From Desulfonema limicola (GTDB lineage: Bacteria > Desulfobacterota > Desulfobacteria > Desulfobacterales > DYRC01), in NCBI GenBank assembly GCA_020718925.1, contig DYRC01000286.1, forward strand, positions 1 through 5,125: 5,125 nt of DNA, read 5' to 3'. Of this stretch, positions 1 to 5,125 are shown piece after piece. Position numbers and translations under genes: made by a program. The notes beneath the pieces are model-generated. The model saw only the letters and a program-made list of their open reading frames with translations, was not told where the DNA came from and did not search any database. Position 1 is the stretch's first letter; every line of letters starts with the position of its first letter.

Positions 1-6
1 AATCAC

Positions 7-12
7 GGAGGG
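7..12 (+). promoter_or_regulatory. Ribosome binding site of qmoA
   Basis: GGAGGG lies 5 nt upstream of the ATG at 18. It fixes that ATG as the start, although no in-frame stop is visible in the 17 nt available upstream. No promoter can be seen because the window begins here. In many sulfate reducers qmoA is co-transcribed with aprBA, which would lie just outside. Confidence 0.85.
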
Positions 13-17
13 ATAGC

Positions 18-1292
18 ATGACAGTAGAGAAGCAAGCCCCTGCGAGCGGGAGTATTCTGGTGGTCGGCGGAGGAATCAGCGGACTGACCACAGCACTTGA
101 AGCTGCCGAAGTGGGGTATGAGGTGTTCATCGTTGAGAAAAATCCTTATCTGGGCGGAAGAGTAGCGCAATTGAATCAGTATTTTCCGAAGCTATGTCCT
201 CCGACCTGCGGGCTGGAGATCAACTTCAAACGGATCAAGGACAATCCCAAAATCAGGACATTCACGCTGGCGGAAGTGGAAAAAGTGGAAGGCTCTGCGG
301 GCAATTATGACGTGAGCATTCGCTTAAATCCGAGATACGTCAACGAACAATGCACATCCTGCGGCGAATGCGCCAAAGTATGCAAAACCGAAGTATCCAG
401 CGATTTCAACTTCGGCATGAACAGAACCAAAGGCGCGTATCTGCCGTTTGAAATGGCATTTCCCGCGCGATATGTCATTTCCCCGCAGATCATCGGCACG
501 GAAGATGCCAAGCGATGCAAAGAAGCCTGCAAATACAATGCGGTGGATTTGGATATGCAGGCAAAAACCGTTACGTTCAAGGTGGGCGCGATTGTCTGGG
601 CAACGGGCTGGAAGCCTTATGATGCCGGAAAGATTGATAATCTCGGCTTCGGACGCTATCCCAACATCATTACCAACATGATGATGGAGCGGCTGGCAGC
701 TCCCAGCGGACCGACCAAAGGAAAAATTCAGCGTCCGTCAGATGGCAAAGCACCTGAAAGCGTTGCATTTGTACAGTGTGCGGGTTCGCGCGATGAAAAT
801 CACCTGCCTTATTGTTCTTATATCTGCTGCATGGCTTCGTTGAAGCAAGCCACCTATATTCGGGAGCAGTATCCTGACGCCAAGATTTATATTTTCTATA
901 TTGATCTGAGAGCGCCGGGGCAGCGGTATGAGAAGTTTTACAAAAAGATCAAAGAAGACAAGAATGTTTTCTTTATCAAGGGTAAAGTCGCAGAGGTGAG
1001 CGAAGACGCCGGAACTAAAAATATTACAGTCGTGGCTGAAAATGCCGTAACCGGCGAGAAAATCAGACAGTCCGTGGATATGGCGGTACTGGCAACCGGA
1101 ATGCAGCCCACTGCGGCAACCGGCAAGCTTCCGGCTGATCTCAAGTACACGCCCGAAGGCTTTATTTTGAATGGCAAGACACAAGGCATGTTTGCGGCAG
1201 GCTGCGCGAATAAACCGGCGGATGTGGTATCATCCAACCAGAATGCGACCGGCATGGCGCTCAAAGCAATTCAGACTCTGGTGAAGAGGTAG
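18..1292 (+). CDS. qmoA: QmoA, HdrA-like FAD/Fe-S subunit of the Qmo complex
   Basis: This is the cytoplasmic flavoprotein subunit (424 aa) of the quinone-interacting membrane-bound oxidoreductase, which passes electrons between menaquinone and APS reductase AprAB in sulfate reduction. The N-terminus has an FAD dinucleotide-binding motif (VVGGGISGL, residues 15-23) ending in an acidic strand (IVEK, 38-41) and LGGR. It is followed by a CPPTCG pair (C60, C64) typical of HdrA proteins. An inserted ferredoxin-like motif CX2CX2CX3C has C112, C115, C118 and C122, and a further pair C167/C171 may complete an Fe-S site. The HdrA signature CAGSRD (254-259) is followed by C266, C270 and C271. Near the C-terminus are VLATG (357-361) and AAGC (393-396), the second half of the flavin site. 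There is no signal peptide or membrane span. The length matches known QmoA proteins and the gene is intact. The order with qmoB and qmoC makes the assignment firm. A general HdrA-like protein is the only alternative, and the QmoC partner argues against it. Confidence 0.95.
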   Translation: MTVEKQAPASGSILVVGGGISGLTTALEAAEVGYEVFIVEKNPYLGGRVAQLNQYFPKLCPPTCGLEINFKRIKDNPKIRTFTLAEVEKVEGSAGNYDVSIRLNPRYVNEQCTSCGECAKVCKTEVSSDFNFGMNRTKGAYLPFEMAFPARYVISPQIIGTEDAKRCKEACKYNAVDLDMQAKTVTFKVGAIVWATGWKPYDAGKIDNLGFGRYPNIITNMMMERLAAPSGPTKGKIQRPSDGKAPESVAFVQCAGSRDENHLPYCSYICCMASLKQATYIREQYPDAKIYIFYIDLRAPGQRYEKFYKKIKEDKNVFFIKGKVAEVSEDAGTKNITVVAENAVTGEKIRQSVDMAVLATGMQPTAATGKLPADLKYTPEGFILNGKTQGMFAAGCANKPADVVSSNQNATGMALKAIQTLVKR

Positions 1293-1298
1293 GAGGTG
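1291..1298 (+). promoter_or_regulatory. Ribosome binding site of qmoB, overlapping the qmoA stop
   Basis: AGGAGGTG is an extended, near-perfect anti-Shine-Dalgarno match. It starts on the second base of the qmoA TAG stop (1290-1292) and sits 7 nt before the qmoB ATG at 1306. A ribosome terminating on qmoA therefore covers this site, which suggests translational coupling. The coupling is inferred; the sequence overlap is seen directly. Confidence 0.88.
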
Positions 1299-1305
1299 TA
1301 ATCTC

Positions 1306-3630
1306 ATGGATAAGAAATACGCTGTTTATATCTGCACAGGCTGCGGCATCGGTGAAGCCCTGAACATGGAAAAACTGTGCAAAGTTCCCGCTGAGCAGGG
1401 AATCAAGATTTGCAAAACGCATCCCTTCCTCTGCTCCCCGGAAGGCGTTGACGTCATTAAAAAAGATATTGCAGACGGCATTAATTCAATCGCAATTGCT
1501 GCCTGCTCCCGCCGGGTTAATTTTGACATATTCCGCTTTGACGGCTGTATGATTGACCGGGTGAATCTTCGTGAACAGGTCGTGTGGTCTCATCCCCGCG
1601 CCCAGTTTCCGGTGCCTGAAGATCCGGGTACAGAACCGGATCGGGTTCAGATGCTTGCCGAAGATTATATCCGAATGGGTATGGCAAGACTGCCCAAAGT
1701 CAATCTGCCCGAGCCTTACCAACTGGAAAGCTTTACCCGGAAGATTCTGGTCATCGGCGGCGGCATCACCGGCATTTCTGCGGCGATTGAAGCGGCAAAA
1801 GCGGGCTATGAGGTTACGATTGTTGAAAAAGACAAACATATCGGCGGATATGCGGCAAAAGTCAGAAAGCAGCTGCCGCTTGAATATCCGTATGAACAAC
1901 TGCTTCCGCCCGTGATTCAATCCAAGATTGACGAGATGGAAAAATACCCGAATATCAAGGTAAAGGTGAATACGGTGGTGGCGCGTATCGCGGGACAACC
2001 TGGCGAATTTACCGTAACCTTGAAAAAACCGGGTGAAAAAATTGAGTTTGACGTGCCGTTCCCGCTCCCCCCGGAAATGCGGGTAGATGAATCCGGCAAG
2101 GAATTGGATGCTGAAAAGCTCAATGAAAAATATCTGGAATATAACAAGGGCAGGGTGGATATTCTCACCCTTGATCCGAACGGCGAAAAATTCGGCGCGG
2201 TGGTTCTGGCTGCCGGATGGCGTCCATATAAGCCTGCTGATGGCGAATTTGCTCATCTGGGATTCGGCGCGATTGCTGATGTTGTTACCAATGATCAGTT
2301 TGAAGCAATGGCTGCCAAAGGCAAAATTGTCAGACCTTCGGATGGCAAAGAAGCCAAGTCTGTTGTATTTATTCAGAGTCCGGGCAAAGGCGATGATGCG
2401 GATTTTGATTTCGGCGGCTCTGTTACCAGCTTTGTATCGCTCAAACAGGCAAAATATGTGCGCGAAGATTATGAAGACGGCAAGGCATACATTTTCTATC
2501 AGCACATGAGAACACCGGGCTTGCAGGAGAATTTCTACAAAAGCATTCAGCAGGACCCCGGCATTTTCCTGACCAAAGGCGAAGTGGTCAGCGTTTCCAA
2601 AAACGGCTCAGGACTGATTGTCGAAGCCGACAATACGCTGCTTGGACAGAAGATTCAGGTCAAAGCCGATATGGTAGTTCTGGCAACCGGTATGGTTCCG
2701 GTAACCGCAGACGACCCGGTAGTCAATATGGCATATCGTCAGGGACCTGCTTTCCGGGACATCGGGTTGTTCAACGGCTATTGCGATTCCAATTTTATCT
2801 GCTTTCCGTATGAAACCCAGAGAACCGGTATTTATGCCGCAGGTTGTATCCGCCGCAGCATGACGATGGAAGAAAGTATCGAAGACGCAGGCGGCGCGGC
2901 TCTCAAAGCCATTCAGTGTATTGAGTCTTCAAATCGGGGCGTTGCGGTTCATCCGCGTTCCGGCGATATGACCTTTCCTGATTTCTTCTTCCAGAGATGT
3001 ACCCAGTGCAAACGCTGTACGCAGGAATGTCCTTTCGGCGCGTTGGATGATGACGCCAAAGGCACACCCAAACCCAATCCCACGCGGTGCCGCCGTTGCG
3101 GAACCTGTATGGGCGCGTGTCCTGAACGCATCATCGGGTTTGCGGATTACAATATTGACAGCATCGGCTCTATGGTTAAGGCAATCGGCGTTCCTTCTGC
3201 CGATGATTTTGACGAACCGCCATTCAGAATTTTGGGCTTGGTCTGCGAAAATGATGCGTATCCGGCAATTGATATGGCAGGATTGAACGGATTGTCTTTT
3301 TCTGCGGATGTGCGCCTGATTCCGATCAGATGCCTTGGTTCCATGAACGTGATCTGGATCAAAGACGCGCTTTCCAAAGGCATGGACGGCGTATTTATCA
3401 TGGGATGCCGTCACGGAGACGATTATCAGTGTCATTTTGTCAAGGGCAGCGAGTTGGCAAGCATTCGTATGAAGAAAATCGGCGAAGCCTTGCAGAGTCT
3501 TGCGCTTGAAAATGAGCGTGTCGCTCAGTTTGAGATTGCTATTGACGAATACGATAAAGTTCCGCAAATCATCAATGATTTTGTGGGCGTTATCGAAGGA
3601 CTCGGACCGAACCCCTTCAAGGGATTCTAA
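1306..3630 (+). CDS. qmoB: QmoB, HdrA-like FAD subunit with two [4Fe-4S] and a C-terminal MvhD-like domain
   Basis: This is the large cytoplasmic subunit (774 aa) of the Qmo complex. Residues 1-140 form an HdrA-type N-terminal region with several cysteines (C10, C13, C25, C36, C43, C67, C81). An FAD-binding domain starts at VIGGGITG (149-156) with TIVEK (171-175). Residues around 300-465 align by eye with QmoA, sharing RPSDGK, SLKQA, YIFY and VLATGM. The cysteines that QmoA has in this core are missing here: SPGKGD (358-363) replaces CAGSRD, and the inserted ferredoxin motif is absent. A second flavin motif, AAGC, is at 511-514. Two classical [4Fe-4S] motifs follow: C565, C568, C571, C575-P and C595, C598, C601, C605-P. 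The C-terminal 130 residues resemble the hydrogenase/Hdr delta subunit (MvhD/FlpD), with C647, C676, C701 and C709 as likely [2Fe-2S] ligands. It has no signal peptide or membrane span and its length is normal for QmoB. The protein ends in GPNPFKGF directly before the GC-rich repeat, with no sign of truncation. Confidence 0.95.
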   Translation: MDKKYAVYICTGCGIGEALNMEKLCKVPAEQGIKICKTHPFLCSPEGVDVIKKDIADGINSIAIAACSRRVNFDIFRFDGCMIDRVNLREQVVWSHPRAQFPVPEDPGTEPDRVQMLAEDYIRMGMARLPKVNLPEPYQLESFTRKILVIGGGITGISAAIEAAKAGYEVTIVEKDKHIGGYAAKVRKQLPLEYPYEQLLPPVIQSKIDEMEKYPNIKVKVNTVVARIAGQPGEFTVTLKKPGEKIEFDVPFPLPPEMRVDESGKELDAEKLNEKYLEYNKGRVDILTLDPNGEKFGAVVLAAGWRPYKPADGEFAHLGFGAIADVVTNDQFEAMAAKGKIVRPSDGKEAKSVVFIQSPGKGDDADFDFGGSVTSFVSLKQAKYVREDYEDGKAYIFYQHMRTPGLQENFYKSIQQDPGIFLTKGEVVSVSKNGSGLIVEADNTLLGQKIQVKADMVVLATGMVPVTADDPVVNMAYRQGPAFRDIGLFNGYCDSNFICFPYETQRTGIYAAGCIRRSMTMEESIEDAGGAALKAIQCIESSNRGVAVHPRSGDMTFPDFFFQRCTQCKRCTQECPFGALDDDAKGTPKPNPTRCRRCGTCMGACPERIIGFADYNIDSIGSMVKAIGVPSADDFDEPPFRILGLVCENDAYPAIDMAGLNGLSFSADVRLIPIRCLGSMNVIWIKDALSKGMDGVFIMGCRHGDDYQCHFVKGSELASIRMKKIGEALQSLALENERVAQFEIAIDEYDKVPQIINDFVGVIEGLGPNPFKGF

Positions 3631-3717
3631 TACCCCACCCCCTGCCCCTCCCCGAAGCGGAGAGGGGAGAAACTTCTCCCCCTTCCCTTTCAGGGAAGGG
3701 GGGCGGGGGGTTAGGTA
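3631..3717. repeat. GC-rich compound inverted repeat (dispersed-repeat type) between qmoB and qmoC
   Basis: An 87-bp C-rich/G-rich element starts on the base after the qmoB stop codon. The outer arms 3631-3648 and 3700-3717 are complementary at 15 of 18 positions. Inside are two hairpins. The first is 3645-3654 with 3658-3667 (9 of 10 pairs, loop AAG). The second is 3678-3688 with 3692-3702 (11 perfect pairs, loop TTC). The inner stems overlap the outer arms, so the two folds compete. No T-run follows either stem, so this is not a canonical terminator. Elements of this look (CCCC-ACCCCC-GCCCC arms, translating to PPPAPPRSGEG-like peptides) are familiar as dispersed intergenic repeats in many bacterial genomes; copy number here cannot be known from one window. 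Possible roles are mRNA stabilisation of upstream qmoAB, partial attenuation before qmoC, or none. Confidence 0.85.
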
Positions 3718-3727
3718 AAACTTTTAT

Positions 3728-3735
3728 AGGAGGAG
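3728..3735 (+). promoter_or_regulatory. Ribosome binding site of qmoC
   Basis: AGGAGGAG lies 4 nt before the ATG at 3740, or about 7 nt if measured from the core AGGAG at 3728. It lies outside the GC-rich element, 10 nt downstream of its end, so qmoC keeps an independent strong initiation site despite the 109-nt gap after qmoB. Confidence 0.85.
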
Positions 3736-3739
3736 AATA

Positions 3740-4888
3740 ATGACGGATAAATACCTTGTTGAACCTGACGTCAATTTTATCAAAGAAATATCCGGGATGG
3801 GCGCGGATTCTTTAAAGAAATGTTTTCAATGTGCGACCTGTTCGGTGGCATGCCCGATTGCGCCGGATAATCACCCGTTTCCCCGAAAAGAAATGATTGC
3901 GGCATCATGGGGTTTGAAAGACAGATTGGTGGGCAATGCAGATATTTGGCTCTGCCATAACTGCGGCGATTGCACGTCAAGATGTCCGCGCGGCGCAAAA
4001 CCGGGCGATGTGCTGGCTGCGATTCGCTCTTATGCGATTTCCGAATATGCGCCGTTTAAAAAATTGGGACAGATGGTGAACGATCCCAAAAAACTGCCGA
4101 TATTGATTGCGGCTCCGGTTGTGGTGTTTCTGGTGCTGGGCATATTCCTGAAAATGTTCGGTATTCACTGGCTGAATTTTTCTCCCAGTGGTGCTGAAAT
4201 CTCTCATGCCAAATTCTTCTCGACTTGGCTTGTTGACCTTATCTTTGTGCCGCTTGCGGGCTTTGTGGCGGCTATGTTTGCGCTGGGACTCAAACGGTTT
4301 ATTGCCGATATTCATGAAAACGCGCTGAAAGAAGGCAAAACCACCAAAGAAAAGATTGATATTAAAGGATTTATTGAGGCGTTGATCAGGGTGCTTCCGA
4401 CGATTCTGAAGCATAACAAATTTTCAGAATGCGGCGAAAATCAGGATCGGGCAACCTCTCATCTGATGGTTTTTTACAGCTTTATCGGGCTGTTTATTGT
4501 TACCAACATTTTCTTTGTGGTGCTGTATGTATTTCAGATTCACGGACCGTATTCTCAGTTGAATCCGGTAAAATGGCTTGCCAACATTGCGGGCGTTGCG
4601 CTGGTGGTGGGCAGCGGTCTGATGATCAAAGACCGTTTTTCCAATACCGAGCAGGTCAGCACCTATAAAGATTGGTATCTGCTGGGACTGGTATTCGGTC
4701 TGGGCTTGACAGGTCTTTTGGCAGAAATGACCCGTCTGGCTGGCGCCGCATTGCCGTCATATCTGATTTATTTTATTCACCTGATGTTTGTATTCAACCT
4801 GTTTGCATTTCTGCCGTTCTCAAAACTGGCGCATCTGGTTTACAGAACCGTAGCAATGGCGTATATGGAATATGCGGGTAGAAAATAG
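3740..4888 (+). CDS. qmoC: QmoC, HdrC/HdrE-like fusion: ferredoxin domain plus heme-b membrane domain
   Basis: This is the membrane subunit (382 aa) of the Qmo complex, which exchanges electrons with menaquinone and relays them through heme b and Fe-S clusters to QmoA/QmoB on the cytoplasmic side. The N-terminal 100 residues form an HdrC-like domain with two [4Fe-4S] motifs: C28, C31, C34, C38-P and C72, C75, C78, C82-P. The rest is a NarI/HdrE-like membrane domain with about six hydrophobic segments near 119-140, 160-183, 240-266, 279-296, 312-330 and 337-358. Histidines in or beside these spans (H241, H347, and H365 in the PFSKLAH motif at 359-365) are candidate heme-b ligands; the exact pairs are inferred. 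There is no signal peptide, as expected for a cytoplasmic Fe-S domain anchored by later spans. The length is normal for QmoC. The fused form distinguishes this operon from those of Gram-positive sulfate reducers, where separate HdrB/HdrC-like proteins replace QmoC. The gene is followed after 19 nt by a strong terminator. Confidence 0.95.
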   Translation: MTDKYLVEPDVNFIKEISGMGADSLKKCFQCATCSVACPIAPDNHPFPRKEMIAASWGLKDRLVGNADIWLCHNCGDCTSRCPRGAKPGDVLAAIRSYAISEYAPFKKLGQMVNDPKKLPILIAAPVVVFLVLGIFLKMFGIHWLNFSPSGAEISHAKFFSTWLVDLIFVPLAGFVAAMFALGLKRFIADIHENALKEGKTTKEKIDIKGFIEALIRVLPTILKHNKFSECGENQDRATSHLMVFYSFIGLFIVTNIFFVVLYVFQIHGPYSQLNPVKWLANIAGVALVVGSGLMIKDRFSNTEQVSTYKDWYLLGLVFGLGLTGLLAEMTRLAGAALPSYLIYFIHLMFVFNLFAFLPFSKLAHLVYRTVAMAYMEYAGRK

Positions 4889-4907
4889 GTTCTGATTATT
4901 CAATCTG

Positions 4908-4942
4908 AAAGGGAGGGGCGATAATGCCTTTCCCTTTTTTTT
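4908..4942 (+). terminator. Intrinsic (rho-independent) terminator of the qmo operon
   Basis: A 12-bp stem pairs 4908-4919 (AAAGGGAGGGGC) with 4926-4937 (GCCTTTCCCTTT), with two G-U pairs and a 6-nt loop (4920-4925). It is followed by TTTTT at 4938-4942, within a run of eight T from 4935. It begins 19 nt after the qmoC stop. The opposite strand has no U-run, so it acts for + strand transcription only. It separates qmoABC from the gene starting at 5086. Confidence 0.88.
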
Positions 4943-4982
4943 ATCAGGATGAAAGTATTTTATAAGAATTTAAGGATGTTGA
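4943..4982. other. AT-rich linker between terminator and palindrome
   Basis: About 40 bases, AT-rich, with no convincing gene. TATAAG at 4961-4966 resembles a -10 box, but no well-spaced -35 partner is visible. A promoter for the downstream gene must lie here or inside the following palindrome if that gene is not reached by read-through. I cannot place it. Confidence 0.4.
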
Positions 4983-5074
4983 TTGTCTGAACCGGGATTT
5001 ATAGGATTAAAGGATTGCCGGGATTTTTTTAATCTTGGCAATCTTGAAATCCTGTGAATCTTGGTTCAGGACAA
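4983..5074. repeat. 92-bp near-palindrome with 8-9-nt internal repeats (dispersed-repeat type)
   Basis: Arms 4983-5025 and 5031-5074 surround a TTTTT loop (5026-5030). With one bulge, 34 of 43 positions are Watson-Crick pairs. Seven of the nine mismatches would be G-U pairs in a + strand RNA, leaving two true mismatches. The left arm holds four (A/G)GGATT units starting at 4994, 5003, 5011 and 5020. The right arm holds four AATC(T/C)TG units starting at 5031, 5040, 5048 and 5057. Both series have 9-8-9 spacing in mirrored register. The outer boundary is TTGTC...GGACAA. The form resembles dispersed intergenic palindromes seen in multiple copies in several bacterial groups; whether it is multicopy here needs the genome. 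It encodes no transposase and no target duplication is evident. It ends against the ribosome binding site of the next gene. Confidence 0.85.
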
Positions 5075-5079
5075 GGAGG
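5073..5079 (+). promoter_or_regulatory. Ribosome binding site of the downstream partial gene
   Basis: AAGGAGG is followed by a 6-nt spacer and an ATG at 5086. Its first two bases are the last two of the palindrome, so the base of that hairpin would lie immediately against the ribosome landing site if the 5' leader includes it. Confidence 0.75.
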
Positions 5080-5085
5080 CTTGAA

Positions 5086-5125
5086 ATGTCAGCAGAATGT
5101 CAAAGGACAGCGGTCTATGATGACC
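5086..5125 (+). CDS. Start of a gene cut by the window end; possibly a glycine-cleavage T protein (GcvT)
   Basis: Only 13 codons are visible (MSAECQRTAVYDD), opened by an ATG 6 nt after a strong AAGGAGG. This supports a real gene start. The RTAVYDD stretch resembles the opening of aminomethyltransferases (GcvT typically begins with a K/RT-P/A-LYD-E/D-H-like segment), so GcvT is a guess from family knowledge, not an identification. Because a terminator lies between, it is probably not part of the qmo operon. It is not recognisable as QmoD, the small protein that follows qmoC in some Desulfovibrio. Confidence 0.55.
   Translation, partial: MSAECQRTAVYDD

Noticed and set aside
1486..2505. A 339-codon open frame on the - strand opposite qmoB
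   Set aside because: It is wholly antisense to a well-supported gene, has no ribosome binding site or recognisable domain, and its composition is that expected from the complement of biased codons.
3692..3710. Possible G-quadruplex in the G-rich right arm of the qmoB-qmoC element
   Set aside because: The G-tracts run together without four clearly separated GGG runs and short loops, and the same bases form an 11-bp perfect hairpin that should win.
3678..3717. Intrinsic terminator between qmoB and qmoC
   Set aside because: The 11-bp stem is followed by G-rich sequence, not a T-run. The nearest T-run is short (3722-3725) and about 20 nt away, so only weak attenuation could be argued.
3500..3718. 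Open frame crossing the qmoB end and giving a PPPAPPRSGEG-like peptide
   Set aside because: The peptide is the translation of the GC-rich inverted repeat, a well-known source of spurious protein calls. The first half is out of frame within qmoB.
4924..4965. 13-codon frame (ATG at 4924) preceded by a GGGAGGGG Shine-Dalgarno-like run
   Set aside because: Both the purine run and the ATG are parts of the terminator stem and loop. The peptide is very short and low in complexity, being mostly Phe/Pro from the T-run.
4961..4966. TATAAG as the -10 box of a promoter for the downstream gene
   Set aside because: No TTGACA-like -35 box lies at 16-18 nt upstream; that position is the terminator T-run. 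AT-rich spacer gives such matches by chance.
4983..5074. CRISPR array or insertion sequence
   Set aside because: The internal units are 6-7 bp at 8-9 nt spacing with no unique spacers, and there is no transposase frame. A small dispersed palindrome fits better.

Overview
The window carries a complete qmoABC operon on the + strand. These genes encode the three subunits of the quinone-interacting membrane-bound oxidoreductase (Qmo) of dissimilatory sulfate reducers. QmoA and QmoB are two diverged HdrA-type FAD/Fe-S proteins, and QmoC is a fusion of an HdrC-like ferredoxin domain with an HdrE/NarI-like membrane domain. A membrane-fused QmoC is the arrangement known from Gram-negative sulfate reducers (Desulfobacterota), whereas Gram-positive ones usually carry soluble HdrBC instead. 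The source is therefore probably a desulfobacterium, perhaps Desulfobacterales given the moderate base composition and the dispersed intergenic palindromes. Genus and species cannot be read from the sequence.

Layout: qmoA (18-1292) begins behind a ribosome binding site only a few bases inside the window, so any upstream aprBA or sat genes would lie outside it. qmoB (1306-3630) follows after 13 nt, and its Shine-Dalgarno sequence overlaps the qmoA stop codon. Directly after the qmoB stop comes an 87-bp GC-rich inverted-repeat element (3631-3717). It separates qmoB from qmoC (3740-4888), which has its own strong Shine-Dalgarno sequence. A canonical intrinsic terminator (4908-4942) closes the operon. 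The 3' part holds a short AT-rich linker, then a 92-bp near-palindrome (4983-5074) built of regularly spaced GGATT/AATCTTG units, then the ribosome binding site and first 13 codons of another gene that runs off the window. Those codons weakly suggest a glycine-cleavage T protein (GcvT), but are too few to identify it.

How it works (established for the family): Qmo links the membrane menaquinone pool to the cytoplasmic APS reductase AprAB, supplying electrons for reduction of adenosine-5'-phosphosulfate to sulfite. QmoC holds the quinone and heme-b site in the membrane and two cytoplasmic [4Fe-4S] clusters. QmoA and QmoB form the flavin/Fe-S part on the cytoplasmic side.

The genes belong to a known system, and I see no undescribed enzyme system. 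The less ordinary content is non-coding: two different imperfect palindromes of dispersed-repeat type, one inside the operon and one against the ribosome binding site of the next gene. The division of cysteine motifs between the two HdrA paralogues is also worth noting.
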